Of a DNA stretch of 64,000 nt, positions 1 to 9,098 are shown in pieces; position 1 is the stretch's first letter; each line of letters starts with the position of its first letter. Made by a program: the position numbers and the translations under genes. The notes below the pieces were generated by a model. That model saw only the letters and a list, made by a program, of their open reading frames with translations, was not told the origin of the DNA and ran no database searches. Source of the stretch: Bacillota bacterium (GTDB lineage: Bacteria > Bacillota > Clostridia > Lachnospirales > Lachnospiraceae); contig JAEZZO010000076.1 of NCBI GenBank assembly GCA_023418475.1, positions 1-64,000 of the forward strand. Reading direction: 5' to 3'.

Positions 1-2
1 GT

Positions 3-515
3 ACCATGTATTCCTATTCCCAGATAAAGCTTCTGCCGCCATTTCGAACCTTCATCGGAACAGAGTATGCATCCCAGATAACCAAACAAAGGTCTTACCG
101 TGACGTAAAGGAGATTACCGGCCTGACCGATACAACAATATCAAAATATATGCAGCGCTGGTATGGCACCTATAAGCTGCCGACCGATCTTCATGCGGTA
201 CCGACCGGTTATGATGTATATGATTATTTGAGAAAACATGGGATAGATTACGGTGAGGATTTCTGGTTGAAGGATGGCTACATCATAGTAAATTTCAATA
301 TCGTGACCATTGATGATCATGGAAAAGAACATCTCTCCTATATCAATGCGAATAATTACCTGAATAACGGTAACTGTTCGATGTGGGTAACGGAAGGTGC
401 ACCGCTCGAGAAAGAAGATTATAAGGGAAATAAATTTAATCTGAAAGCAGGAGATAGTATTCTTTATTATACGGATAAAAAGAGCAGCGATGATTATACA
501 GGAAATTTGTATTAA
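3..515 (+). CDS. Unrecognised protein, C-terminal part (5' end outside window)
   Basis: The frame is open from the first bases of the window, so this is the last ~170 residues of a longer protein. The visible part has a hydrophilic helix around 'TDTTISKYMQRWYG', then mixed beta-rich sequence with many Tyr/Asn/Asp and the stretch 'NCSMWVTEGAP'. No signal peptide or membrane segment lies in the visible part. I do not recognise the family; the composition suggests an extracellular or repeat-type clostridial protein. A strong hairpin follows the stop at 588-631. Confidence 0.6.
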   Translation, partial: TMYSYSQIKLLPPFRTFIGTEYASQITKQRSYRDVKEITGLTDTTISKYMQRWYGTYKLPTDLHAVPTGYDVYDYLRKHGIDYGEDFWLKDGYIIVNFNIVTIDDHGKEHLSYINANNYLNNGNCSMWVTEGAPLEKEDYKGNKFNLKAGDSILYYTDKKSSDDYTGNLY

Positions 516-587
516 TTTTTATGGACAGCTCAAAAACAGTTGATTATTAAATTTACAAAATAATATATTTTAATAATGAAGTCATCT

Positions 588-631
588 AAATAAAGAGCAG
601 GATTCGCTTCGTGGAATTTTGCTCTTTATTT
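588..631 (+). terminator. Rho-independent terminator
   Basis: A perfect 12-bp inverted repeat (AAATAAAGAGCA at 588-599, TGCTCTTTATTT at 620-631) with a 20-nt loop. The A/T-rich outer arms supply U tracts in both directions. It lies ~70 bp after the stop of the partial first gene. Confidence 0.7.
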
Positions 632-1364
632 ATTATTCTATTAATAAGATAAGTTTCGGATGTGAAAGGCCTAACAATGATTTGCCAGATGAATATGAGT
701 GCATATATATTCATATTGCGCAGACTGGCCGAGTTCATCTTGTGAAGCGGAGCGTTCTGAACGGGCGAAGGTAAAGCAAGTAAAAGGAAGTACGGCAACC
801 CATTGGCATTCCTGGAACAATGACTAGGCCGAACGGTAACTTTTAAAAAGAGATACCTCATGGCAAAATATTGTAATAAAATACAAATTATGATACTATG
901 TAATGGTCAATATATACAAAATAAAAACTAGATTAAACAATTGGAGATTAATAGTTGTAATGATTGTTCAAACATCAGACGGAATTGAATTTAAGCTGGC
1001 GTATTCATACGATTTTAGCTTTCTAAAAAACATGGAATAATTAATATTTAAGCTATATGATATTTCTCTCATGAAAGTAATAAGTATAGAAAGAAATAGA
1101 AGGAAATAGATAAATAGAAAGAAATAATAAGAAATAGAAAATATCAAAATATTAAGCCTTTTACTGAATGTTGGAATCAGTCTATTACTAGGATTTTATA
1201 AGCTGGTGAAAAAATGTAAAATTTTTAACATAAGTTGCATTTGCAATCTTAATAACAATTTATCAGTTTGGCAACCTATGGTTGACGTATTGAAAAGGCT
1301 AAAGGCTTGAATTGCAACCAATAATAATAGTAGAATGACACTAACAAATAAGGAGGTATCGGTA
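632..1364. other. AT-rich non-coding stretch with probable gene remnants
   Basis: No intact gene is visible. At 960-1040 a 26-codon frame (M-I-V-Q-T-S-D-G-I-E-F-K-L...) looks like the truncated start of a larger enzyme, perhaps an aminoglycoside-phosphotransferase/kinase-like protein, but it ends after 26 residues. Bases ~1080-1145 are an imperfect GAAATA/GAAAGA purine repeat. An open frame on the minus strand at 586-861 lacks a ribosome binding site and reads like chance or decayed sequence. The promoter of the downstream XRE gene probably lies in the last 100 bp. Confidence 0.4.
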
Positions 1365-1994
1365 ATGACAATAGCAGACAGAATTCAGTCTTTAAGAAAG
1401 ACAAAAGGTATTTCACAAGAACAATTAGCCGATCAGATTGGAGTATCAAGGCAAGCGGTATCAAAATGGGAAAGTGAACAAAGTAGTCCCGATTTAGAAA
1501 AAATTATTTTGTTAAGTAATTTTTTTGAAGTAACTACAGACTATATACTAAAAGGAATTGAACCTGAACCAGATTTACAGGGGAAAAGAAAAATAGATGC
1601 CAGAATATTTTCACTAGTTGGTACTGTTCTAAATTTTATTGGTCTGATTGTTGCAATTTATATATGGACGGAAAAACAGAGTATAAGTTCTGTAGCCATA
1701 GGTTTTACAATAATGGCTTTTGGATGTATGTTTTTTGTGATAGGACAGTTTGTGGGAGAAAATAGGAAGGTGGCATTTAAATATTTTTGTCTTATAAATG
1801 TATGGTTATTAAGCTTAATGCCAATTTCTTGTATGTTTAATTTTCTACAAGGAACGTTTGGAGGATATTGGTGGACCTTCACACCTGTTCCTCAACATGG
1901 TAATTCTCTAATCCTCCGCGGATTATGTTGGCTGTTTTATATTCTGTTTTGTACCATTATAAACATTATTCTGATTGTAAAAGATAGAAAATAG
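1365..1994 (+). CDS. XRE-family regulator with C-terminal membrane domain
   Basis: Residues ~1-60 are a helix-turn-helix of the Cro/C1 (HTH_3) type: 'IQSLRKTKGISQEQLADQIGVSRQAVSKWESEQSSPDLEKI' in two parts. Four hydrophobic segments follow (around residues 75-95, 105-127, 135-157, 180-200), so this is a membrane-tethered DNA-binding protein of 209 aa. AGGAGG at 1351-1356 sits 8 bp before this ATG, so the upstream in-frame ATG at 1335 is not the start. Such proteins usually sense envelope or cell-state signals; the signal here is unknown. Confidence 0.85.
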   Translation: MTIADRIQSLRKTKGISQEQLADQIGVSRQAVSKWESEQSSPDLEKIILLSNFFEVTTDYILKGIEPEPDLQGKRKIDARIFSLVGTVLNFIGLIVAIYIWTEKQSISSVAIGFTIMAFGCMFFVIGQFVGENRKVAFKYFCLINVWLLSLMPISCMFNFLQGTFGGYWWTFTPVPQHGNSLILRGLCWLFYILFCTIINIILIVKDRK

Positions 1995-2081
1995 TAAAGA
2001 TCAGCTTACAAGAACTTGAAACTGTTCATCCATCTGCGTAATTAAATTAGGATTTGCACTAATATCCTTATTGAATAACTG

Positions 2082-2125
2082 AAAAACACCGGAAGAGCCT
2101 TCAAAATAGACTCTGCCGGTATTTT
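2082..2125 (-). terminator. Hairpin terminator between two convergent genes
   Basis: ACCGG-AAGAG pairs with CTCT-GCCGGT. On the minus strand the stem is followed by GTTTTT, so it ends the minus-strand secreted-protein gene. It also lies ~90 bp beyond the XRE gene and may serve both. Confidence 0.55.
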
Positions 2126-2162
2126 GGTATATTTGTATGCAGATAAATTAATTTTAACTGGA

Positions 2163-2732
2163 TTAGTCGCTGGTAGCTATTCCGGAGTATGTAATAGTAA
2201 AAATATAAGTATAAAGATTTGGATATTGTGAGGTTTGGGATACTAGAGAAACATTAGAGACACTAAGTGTTCCGTTAAAATTTCCCTCACTGTAGGAATA
2301 GGAAGGATGAGAATTTATATATGCACCCAATTGTTGATTAATCTCAGGCTCCGTACCAGAAAAGCTTTGCTGAACGGTTACAGCAACATTCTTTGTGACA
2401 GGGCGTTTGGTAGTCATGCCGGTATATGTTATCGAAAATATGTATCGATATATTGTACTGTTTGGATATTCAGGAGTTCTTGATACCAGATTTACGTTTG
2501 ATATGCTTAAGGTTCCATAATAAAGTCCGTCATCATAATTGTAGGTATTATGCGTATTAATATATTCGGATAGTTGAGGGCCTACCTCGGAATCGGAGGA
2601 AAAACTTTGTTGAACAGTTATGGAAATAATCTTTGTTGTTGCTGCCAGAGCATTTGTGCTCTTATATGATAAAACGACAGCAAGAGTTAACATGAGTAAA
2701 ATACTTAGTTTGAAACTGATTTTTTTAACCAT
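2163..2732 (-). CDS. Secreted protein with two copies of an ~70-aa domain
   Basis: 189 aa. The N-terminus is a signal peptide (K-K..., hydrophobic core, A-L-A cleavage site near residue 30). The mature part is two tandem copies of one domain, each starting 'VTVQQSFS' or 'ITVQQSFS', then 'YINTH/YINSH', 'GTLSISN/GTLSVSN', and ending 'YIFSITYTG/YIFTITYSG'. The two copies are about 60% similar by eye, so this is a recent internal duplication. No cysteines and no lipobox are present, so it is probably released or wall-associated. AGAAAGGAG precedes the ATG. The family is not recognised. Confidence 0.75.
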   Translation of the reverse strand: MVKKISFKLSILLMLTLAVVLSYKSTNALAATTKIISITVQQSFSSDSEVGPQLSEYINTHNTYNYDDGLYYGTLSISNVNLVSRTPEYPNSTIYRYIFSITYTGMTTKRPVTKNVAVTVQQSFSGTEPEINQQLGAYINSHPSYSYSEGNFNGTLSVSNVSLVSQTSQYPNLYTYIFTITYSGIATSD

Positions 2733-2799
2733 AATAAACTCCTTTCTGGTGATTAACTACGGACTGCTATAATCTAGTAAATTGTTAAATTATACCAAT

Positions 2800-2828
2800 A
2801 ATATAGCATGTACCATAGGAGTTGTCAA
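2800..2828 (-). promoter_or_regulatory. Sigma-A-type promoter of the secreted-protein gene
   Basis: Read on the minus strand: TTGACA (2828-2823), 17-bp spacer, TATATT (2805-2800). It gives a leader of about 60 nt before the ATG at 2732. Confidence 0.7.
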
Positions 2829-3075
2829 TTATTAAATGGAAAATAATTACAATAACAAGTAATGTACAGATATAGTATAAAAGCAAAGATAGCAGTTCTA
2901 TCTTAATTCTTTTAAATAAATGATTTAATTATAATTTAACGATATATTCTGTATGGATAGATCTTTCCACAATACCAAAGCCATTAAGCAAATTACGGTA
3001 GAATAATATATTGCTTTAATTTATAATGGATGTAAATATTTGTTGATCATTACCATGAATTTAAGGAGGAAGATA
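2829..3075. other. AT-rich divergent intergenic region
   Basis: Lies between the divergent secreted-protein gene and the DUF1835-like gene. I see no open frame with a ribosome binding site and no clear repeat. It must hold the promoter of the rightward gene, but no consensus pair stands out. Confidence 0.4.
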
Positions 3076-3999
3076 ATGATAGAAGTAATGTTTGGAGAGA
3101 GTGAAGGCGGCTCCATGAAAGCAGCAAAGAATTTCAAGAAGGAAAAATTTCTGGACGGAGCAGCAATCGGTTGGATTGGCAAAGAACCTGATAAAGAAGA
3201 AATGAAGAAATGGAAGAAGGAGTATGATAAACAGCAAGAAGGAGAAGCGGTAGGCGGCAGGTCCACTGAAGTAATCTGTATACCCTTCATGTTGGATATA
3301 GGAGATATCAGCAAACCGATGAATAGTGAATACAGGAAGAATTTGATTATGGACATGTACACAATTGATGGATGGTATGATAATTATGATACCAATAATC
3401 GAAAAGGTCTGGAGGAGTCCTGGCAGAAATATATGCGAGAAAAAGAACGGTTAGAAAGTTTTGCAGCTGATGGTCAAGAATTCCGTATATGGTATAGTGA
3501 CGCACCCTATTCCTTATGCGGACTATATTATGTATGTGATTTATTACGTAAGTTTGGTTGTAAGATATCCATTATAAAACTTCCTCAGTATATACAGCTT
3601 TCTGAAGATGAAATGCAGTTTTTCTCATCCTGGGGAGAAGTGGAGCCAGGAAGGTTTTACCGCTTTCTTCCTCTTGAAGTTCGTTTATCTACCTGTGAAA
3701 TAAATTGTTTTTCATCAAAATGGCTTGCATTAAGTGAAGAAAACAGTCCTTTACGGGCAGTGGTCAACGGTAAAGTTATCGGTGTGCCGGATGATTTCTA
3801 TGACCACATTATAAGAAAAGAACTCCCGGTGGGCGAAATTATTATGGCACATCTGATCGGAAGAATCATGGGAAAATATCCACTGGGAATTGGCGATTGT
3901 TGGTACGCCAAAAGAATTATGTATCTGATAGAGCAGGGAGAAATAGAAATCGTACAAAAAGAGAAAATAACATATCGTCAAATACTAAAAAAGATATAA
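3076..3999 (+). CDS. DUF1835/DUF3658-like protein
   Basis: 307 aa from the ATG after AAGGAGG (3063-3069); the ATG at 3040 is upstream of that site and unlikely. The N-terminus 'MIEVMFGESEGGSMKAAK' and the mid-protein 'WYSDAPYSLCGLYYVCDLL' resemble DUF1835 proteins. The C-terminal third ('HIIRKELP...GEIIMAHLIGRIMG') resembles the DUF3658 domain that usually follows it. No signal or membrane segment. The molecular role of the family is unknown; it is common in Firmicutes as a single soluble protein. Confidence 0.7.
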   Translation: MIEVMFGESEGGSMKAAKNFKKEKFLDGAAIGWIGKEPDKEEMKKWKKEYDKQQEGEAVGGRSTEVICIPFMLDIGDISKPMNSEYRKNLIMDMYTIDGWYDNYDTNNRKGLEESWQKYMREKERLESFAADGQEFRIWYSDAPYSLCGLYYVCDLLRKFGCKISIIKLPQYIQLSEDEMQFFSSWGEVEPGRFYRFLPLEVRLSTCEINCFSSKWLALSEENSPLRAVVNGKVIGVPDDFYDHIIRKELPVGEIIMAHLIGRIMGKYPLGIGDCWYAKRIMYLIEQGEIEIVQKEKITYRQILKKI

Positions 4000-4144
4000 A
4001 TTTCATAAAGATTATTAGGGCTTAAGTCTTGGCAAGCCATAAAATGAAGAAAGAATAGCTTGAAAAAAAGTAGAGATTACTATATAGTTTATATCGAGAA
4101 CAAATTATTTCGTCCGAAATCAGAAATGGACGAATAGAGGAGTA

Positions 4145-4194
4145 GTGTGAAAATATATTTTTCACACAGCAATTTGTGCGCTGCGCAAATTGCT
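4145..4194. repeat. Two adjacent palindromes before the kinase gene
   Basis: GTGTGAAAA-TATAT-TTTTCACAC (4145-4167) directly abuts AGCAATTTG...CAAATTGCT (4168-4194). The second has a GC-rich core (GCGCTGCGC) and 12 pairs with one bulge. They end ~20 bp before the kinase start, so they would lie in its mRNA leader. They could be an operator, a leader hairpin or a dispersed palindromic repeat; only this copy of the second palindrome was seen in the window. Confidence 0.5.
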
Positions 4195-4216
4195 AGATTT
4201 TGGAAAGGGTATGGTT

Positions 4217-5830
4217 ATGAACATGAAACTTATTTTAGAAGAAGTAAAAGATGCAATTATAAGAGGTAAAACAGCAATTGGAATTGAACTTGGATCAACC
4301 CGTATAAAAACTGTTTTAGTGGATAAAAATAATACTCCGATTGCTTCGGGCAGCCATGATTGGGAAAACAGCTATATTAATGGTGTCTGGACGTACAGTG
4401 TTGAAGATATCTGGAAGGGTGTACAGGATAGTTATCAGAAAATGGTGTCCAGTGTAGCTGATCAGTTTGGGGTGACACTTACAACTACCAGTGCCATTGG
4501 ATTTAGTGCTATGATGCATGGATATATGGTTTTTGATAATAAGGACCAGCTTTTAACACCATTCCGTACCTGGCGTAACAACATTACAGGGCCGGCATCT
4601 GAAGCTCTGACAGAGCTATTTAATTATCCTATTCCACAAAGATGGAGCATCGCACATTTATATCAGGCAATTCTCAATCAGGAAGAGCATATCAATAATA
4701 TCAGTTTTATGACCACCTTGGCTGGTTATATTCATTGGAAGCTTACCGGAAAGAAGGTACTTGGAATTGGTGAAGCCTCCGGCGTGTTTCCGATTGATTT
4801 GAATACAAAAGATTTTCATCAGAAAATGATTGGTCAGTTTAATGAATTAGTAAGCACGAAGAATTTAACCTGGACACTTGAAAACATCCTGCCGTCCGTT
4901 CTAGTAGCGGGAGAAGAAGCAGGTGAGCTTACGGCAGAAGGAGCAAAGCTTCTCGATCCAACAGGTCAGCTGCAGGCTGGTATTCCTCTTTGCCCGCCGG
5001 AAGGTGATGCCGGAACAGGTATGGTAGCAACAAACAGTGTTGCAGCACGTACCGGTAATGTATCCGCCGGAACCTCCGTATTTGCTATGATAGTGCTTGA
5101 GAAAGAATTATCTAAGGCTTATTCCGAGATAGACCTTGTTACAACACCGGCTGGAAAATTAGTTGCCATGGCACATTCCAATAATTGTACCTCTGATTAT
5201 GATGCTTGGATCAGCTTATTCGGACAAGCAATTAAGGCGATGGGAATGGAAGTTAGTAAGCCAAAGCTTTATGATACACTGCTTGCTATGGCTCTTCAGG
5301 GCGATCCGGATTGTGGTGGATTATTAGCATATGGATATTTCTCAGGTGAACATATCACTCATTTTGAAGAAGGACGTCCGCTGTTTGTAAGATCATCAAA
5401 CAGTAATTTTAATCTGGCCAATTTCATTCGTGTTAATTTGTATACGGCACTGGGTGCTTTAAAGACAGGACTGAATATTCTCTTAGAGAAGGAAGCTGTT
5501 AAGGTTGATAAGATTCTTGGCCATGGCGGATTTTTTAAGACGAAGGAAGTTGGAATGAAAATAATGGCAGCAGCTGTAAATACTCCCGTTTCCATTATGG
5601 AAACCGCCGGTGAAGGTGGAGCATGGGGTATTGCACTTCTGGCCTCTTATATGGTTAACAAAGAGGAAGGCGAAACTCTGGAGGATTTCTTAAATCATAA
5701 AATTTTTGCGGGACAGCAGGTTGAAACCGTTGAGCCGGATGCTAAGGATGTTGCAGGCTTTAATGAATTTTTAAAACGCTATACGGAAGGCTTGGCAATT
5801 GAAAGAGCAGCAGTGGATTATTTGAAATAG
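4217..5830 (+). CDS. FGGY-family carbohydrate kinase
   Basis: 537 aa. The N-terminal phosphate-binding loop 'IGIELGSTRIKTVLVD' and the C-terminal 'ILGHGGFFKT' nucleotide-binding region are those of FGGY sugar kinases (xylulokinase, fuculokinase, rhamnulokinase type), which phosphorylate a ketose or polyol with ATP in the cytosol. 'EGDAGTGMVATNSVAARTGNVSAGTS' spans the hinge. The exact sugar cannot be told from sequence. The start is ATG 4217, ~7 bp after GGAAAGGG; 4190 (TTG) and 4223 (ATG) are alternatives. It stands alone, with a terminator directly after it. Confidence 0.85.
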   Translation: MNMKLILEEVKDAIIRGKTAIGIELGSTRIKTVLVDKNNTPIASGSHDWENSYINGVWTYSVEDIWKGVQDSYQKMVSSVADQFGVTLTTTSAIGFSAMMHGYMVFDNKDQLLTPFRTWRNNITGPASEALTELFNYPIPQRWSIAHLYQAILNQEEHINNISFMTTLAGYIHWKLTGKKVLGIGEASGVFPIDLNTKDFHQKMIGQFNELVSTKNLTWTLENILPSVLVAGEEAGELTAEGAKLLDPTGQLQAGIPLCPPEGDAGTGMVATNSVAARTGNVSAGTSVFAMIVLEKELSKAYSEIDLVTTPAGKLVAMAHSNNCTSDYDAWISLFGQAIKAMGMEVSKPKLYDTLLAMALQGDPDCGGLLAYGYFSGEHITHFEEGRPLFVRSSNSNFNLANFIRVNLYTALGALKTGLNILLEKEAVKVDKILGHGGFFKTKEVGMKIMAAAVNTPVSIMETAGEGGAWGIALLASYMVNKEEGETLEDFLNHKIFAGQQVETVEPDAKDVAGFNEFLKRYTEGLAIERAAVDYLK

Positions 5831-5845
5831 AACAAGAAAACAAAG

Positions 5846-5875
5846 GAGCGGGACAGCTATTGTCCCGCTCTTCTT
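5846..5875 (+). terminator. Rho-independent terminator
   Basis: GAGCGGGACA-GCTAT-TGTCCCGCTC followed by TTCTT. It lies 15 bp after the kinase stop and between convergent genes, so it may act on both strands. Confidence 0.8.
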
Positions 5876-5937
5876 ACTTATTGCGTTTTATTTATTTTAA
5901 TTAATTTATATCATCTGAGTTGTCTTAAAAAGAATGG

Positions 5938-7215
5938 TCATTCCTCTTCATCCGTTTTCTCAGTAGGCTTAATCAGGATATGAACCTTATCAACCCTGTT
6001 CTTATCTACAGAAGCAACCGTGAATACAACATTGTTATCCTCTACTGTTTCACCCTCCTCCGGAAGATGATCCAGCAGGTAAATAATATGTCCGGCTATT
6101 GAATCATAATCTTCAGATTTTAAATCTAGACCAAGTGCATCGTTAATCTCATCCAGTTTTGTATAACCATCAACAATATATTCATTTTCAGAGATAACTT
6201 TGATACTATCCTCTTCGTCATCGTCATATTCATCACGAATTTCGCCTACAATTTCCTCTAATAAATCTTCGATCGTAATTAGACCGACAGTTGCCCCATA
6301 CTCATCAAGGACAATAGCAAGTGAGATAGAATCCTTACGCATCTCAATCAACAGTTCGGAGGTTTTCTTATATTCATAGGTGAAATAAGGATCTCTCATA
6401 ATATCCGTAATATGGAAGCTTAACTGGTCACCATTATAGAAAAATACATCCTTCAGATTAACAATACCAATAACATTGTCCCTTGTTTCAGAATATACCG
6501 GCATTCTGGTATATTTTTCTTCTGAAAATGCCTCAACCAGTTCATCATAAGTAAAATCCACATTGGCAAAAGCCATATCAGTTCTTGGCACCATTACATC
6601 CTTTGCTAAAGAATCACCAAAATCAACTACATTCGTAATCATTCTGCGTTCTTCACTTTCAAGGACACCCTCCTCATGGCTGTAATCTAAGATGGTTCTA
6701 AGTTCATTTTCTGTGATTGATTTTGTCTGGGCATTTGTATCAATACCGAACATTCGAAGAATTCCATTACAAAGTGTATTCAACAACAAGACCACGGGTG
6801 AAAGGAGTTTGGTTAAAACATAGATTGGACCAATGACGAGGAGAGCTACCCGCTCTGTATAAATGGAGGATATCGTACGGGGAATGATCGATCCAAATAC
6901 TAGAAACAGTAGGATTAAAATTCCCACAGACAATCCAACCCAAGGCTTCCCCCAATAATCCCGGGCCATCATTGCTGCAAAGGCTGAAGCAGTCAGCTTC
7001 GCAACATTTTTGCCAATTGATATCGCACTCAGCGTTTTACGTGGTTCTTCTATTAATTTGGCAACAATTTTAGCACCTCTTACATCATCGTCGGCAAGAG
7101 TTCTTATTCTTAATTTATTCACACCATTAAGTGCAGCTTCTGAAGCAGTGAAAAAAGAGGACAGGATCAGCAAAATTAACAATATAATAAGCTGCACCAT
7201 ATCACTGGGATCCAA
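5938..7215 (-). CDS. CNNM/CBS/CorC_HlyC hemolysin-type membrane protein
   Basis: 425 aa. Residues ~5-190 are a CNNM transmembrane domain with about four hydrophobic segments ('MVQLIILLILLILSSFFTASEAAL' region first). Then come a CBS pair (~205-325; 'VMVPRTDM', 'RMPVYSE', 'GIVNLKDV', 'VLDEYGATVGLITIEDLLEEIVGEI' in pieces) and a C-terminal CorC_HlyC transporter-associated domain ending in acidic residues. Family members are linked to Mg/Co efflux or homeostasis. The start is TTG 7215: AGGAG lies 8 bp upstream and no ATG fits. Divergent from the gene at 7510. Confidence 0.85.
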   Translation of the reverse strand: MDPSDMVQLIILLILLILSSFFTASEAALNGVNKLRIRTLADDDVRGAKIVAKLIEEPRKTLSAISIGKNVAKLTASAFAAMMARDYWGKPWVGLSVGILILLFLVFGSIIPRTISSIYTERVALLVIGPIYVLTKLLSPVVLLLNTLCNGILRMFGIDTNAQTKSITENELRTILDYSHEEGVLESEERRMITNVVDFGDSLAKDVMVPRTDMAFANVDFTYDELVEAFSEEKYTRMPVYSETRDNVIGIVNLKDVFFYNGDQLSFHITDIMRDPYFTYEYKKTSELLIEMRKDSISLAIVLDEYGATVGLITIEDLLEEIVGEIRDEYDDDEEDSIKVISENEYIVDGYTKLDEINDALGLDLKSEDYDSIAGHIIYLLDHLPEEGETVEDNNVVFTVASVDKNRVDKVHILIKPTEKTDEEE

Positions 7216-7509
7216 TTAATCATCTCCTAAAATATTATTATTAAAATGTAATTTCTGGTATAATCATCTATATAATTCACAATCTTACATGAAGAGTATG
7301 CCAATGTCAAGTTTTCTATATATATTTTACATATATATCATGATAGAAGGATGAACTCTATCCATTGTGAAAAAGTGCTAGTGAGTAATATATGATTCCT
7401 ATTGTGAAATGACAAGAAAAGGTGTATTATTTTGAAGATAGGTTATTTGGACATAATGATACAAAAATAGATGGATCGGTAATCTTGGTGACCCATAGGA
7501 GGAAATGAA

Positions 7510-8115
7510 TTGAGAAAGAAATCTCATATATCTCTTGCAAGGTTTTTAGTGAAAAACTTAAAGGTACAAGACTTGGAAGAGCACAGAAAATCATTTTATA
7601 TAGGAAGTATTCTACCGGATTTAACACCTTCCTTTATTACAAGACGCCACACAATTGATGAAACCTTTGATACTTTAATTAATGAGATTAAGAAGATAAC
7701 AGTAAATTATGATATTAATAAAGGAATTAACAGGTATTATGCAAGACATTTGGGGGTGATTACCCATTATCTTTCAGATTATTGCACCTATCCACACAAC
7801 GATATCTTTGAAGGAAGTATCGCCGAACATGTACATTATGAGAAAGAATTAAAATATTCCTTACGGGAATATGTGAATAGCGATCATAACAAGAGAGAGC
7901 GCAAGCCAAACGAGAATTGCTGTTCTCTGGATGAAATCGTACATCTTATTTTGCAAATTCATAAGGAATACCTGGCAGCTTTAAAGACGATCAATAAAGA
8001 TATTCAATATATTATCGATTTGTGTTATAAAGTAGTAGATGCTATTCTAACTTTTTTTGAGATGGCTTTTCATCAATTACATAATAATTTGGATCAAAGC
8101 ATGGTATGTATATAA
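7510..8115 (+). CDS. Zinc-dependent phospholipase C-like protein
   Basis: 201 aa, TTG start after AGGAGG (7498-7503). Spaced His/Asp residues ('HISLARFLV', 'FYIGSILPDLTPSF', 'RHTID', 'HLGVITHYLSDYCTYPHN', 'HVHYEKEL') match the metal-binding pattern of the zinc-dependent phospholipase C / S1-P1 fold family. No signal peptide, so it is probably a cytosolic member of unknown substrate. The gene ends at a strong terminator. The 7216-7509 gap before it holds the two divergent promoters and no visible gene. Confidence 0.7.
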   Translation: MRKKSHISLARFLVKNLKVQDLEEHRKSFYIGSILPDLTPSFITRRHTIDETFDTLINEIKKITVNYDINKGINRYYARHLGVITHYLSDYCTYPHNDIFEGSIAEHVHYEKELKYSLREYVNSDHNKRERKPNENCCSLDEIVHLILQIHKEYLAALKTINKDIQYIIDLCYKVVDAILTFFEMAFHQLHNNLDQSMVCI

Positions 8116-8147
8116 ATCAACTCTGTTATATTAAATTAGAAAATAAT

Positions 8148-8176
8148 CCTGCAGGAGCTGCTCCTGCAGGTTTTTT
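8148..8176 (+). terminator. Rho-independent terminator
   Basis: A perfect 11-bp stem, CCTGCAGGAGC-T-GCTCCTGCAGG, followed by TTTTTT. Confidence 0.9.
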
Positions 8177-8315
8177 GATTCTAATAAAATCATAAAATGT
8201 AAAAATTAGTGAAGTAACTGCATTGTTATTTTATAGAAATAATATTATAATAGTGTGAATGGTTTTGCTGGAATAGCTTAGCCTGAAATAAACTGCAAGA
8301 GGTAGATTTTTTCGT

Positions 8316-9017
8316 ATGAATTCATGTGTAAAGGGATCTGCCTGTCAACAGGAGATAGGAGGTGTGAAACCTATAATCCGAACCAGATTGTATATTAATA
8401 ATATCGATTACGATACTTTGGTTGAAATGCTGATGCCTTATATTGATAAAGCCCTGTCCGAAAAAGATAATCCGCTGTATGGGATTGTAAATAGAGTGAT
8501 TAACAACGATGGTAAACCGTCAAAGTTTTCTAAATTCCTGTTTTCTGTCATACCGGATAAATCGAATATGGTAGCGCTTATCTTCCCATATTTTGATGAA
8601 TTGATGATAAAGTATACGAATGAGCTTTTGATTAGAAATAATTTAAGTGCGAAGATTATGTCGATTAAGATCAAGAATTGTGAAGGGGGACAGAAAGCAA
8701 TGTTAAAGATTGAGATTAAATTAGACGAAATCGATTATGAGAAGACAGCGGAAAATCTGCTGCCGCAAATAATACAAAAATTATCTGAGAAGGAGGATCA
8801 ATCCGGTAAACTGGGGCGTTTTTTACTAAAATTTAATGGTCTTCCCAATCAGGTTCTAAAAGCAGCAATTGCTGCGATACCGATAGAAGAAAGAGATGCT
8901 CTCGTGGTTGCTTTCTTATCGGAGTACAAAGAAGAGATTATCACTGCTTGTAATGAAATGATTACACAGAACAATGTTCAGGCGAATATCAGTGAAATGA
9001 AATTTGGCAGTAGGTGA
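8316..9017 (+). CDS. Unrecognised protein with two similar halves
   Basis: 233 aa. Both halves carry the pattern '(I/L)xxIDYxxxxxxLxPxIxxxLSEK': residues ~28-60 and ~135-165. Each half is followed by 'FxKFLFxVIPxxxxxALI / FLLKFNGLPNQ...AALV' type helices and a final 'NELLIRNNLSAKI / NEMITQNNVQANI', so the protein is an internal duplication of a ~105-aa helical unit. The start is uncertain: ATG 8316 has a weak AAGAGGT 12 bp upstream, while GTG 8364 lies only 1 bp after AGGAGG. No known family. Confidence 0.6.
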   Translation: MNSCVKGSACQQEIGGVKPIIRTRLYINNIDYDTLVEMLMPYIDKALSEKDNPLYGIVNRVINNDGKPSKFSKFLFSVIPDKSNMVALIFPYFDELMIKYTNELLIRNNLSAKIMSIKIKNCEGGQKAMLKIEIKLDEIDYEKTAENLLPQIIQKLSEKEDQSGKLGRFLLKFNGLPNQVLKAAIAAIPIEERDALVVAFLSEYKEEIITACNEMITQNNVQANISEMKFGSR

Positions 9018-9098
9018 TAGGTAGCAAATAGTGTCGCTTTTGCATATATTAGAAAATATAATATGTATTAAATAAAATTAAACAGGAAAGCTGACACT

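Noticed and set aside
586..861. 91-aa minus-strand frame
   Set aside because: No ribosome site, overlaps the terminator, and reads like non-coding or decayed sequence.
1088..1143. Purine-rich repeat as a CRISPR array
   Set aside because: Short irregular GAAATA/GAAAGA units without spacers.
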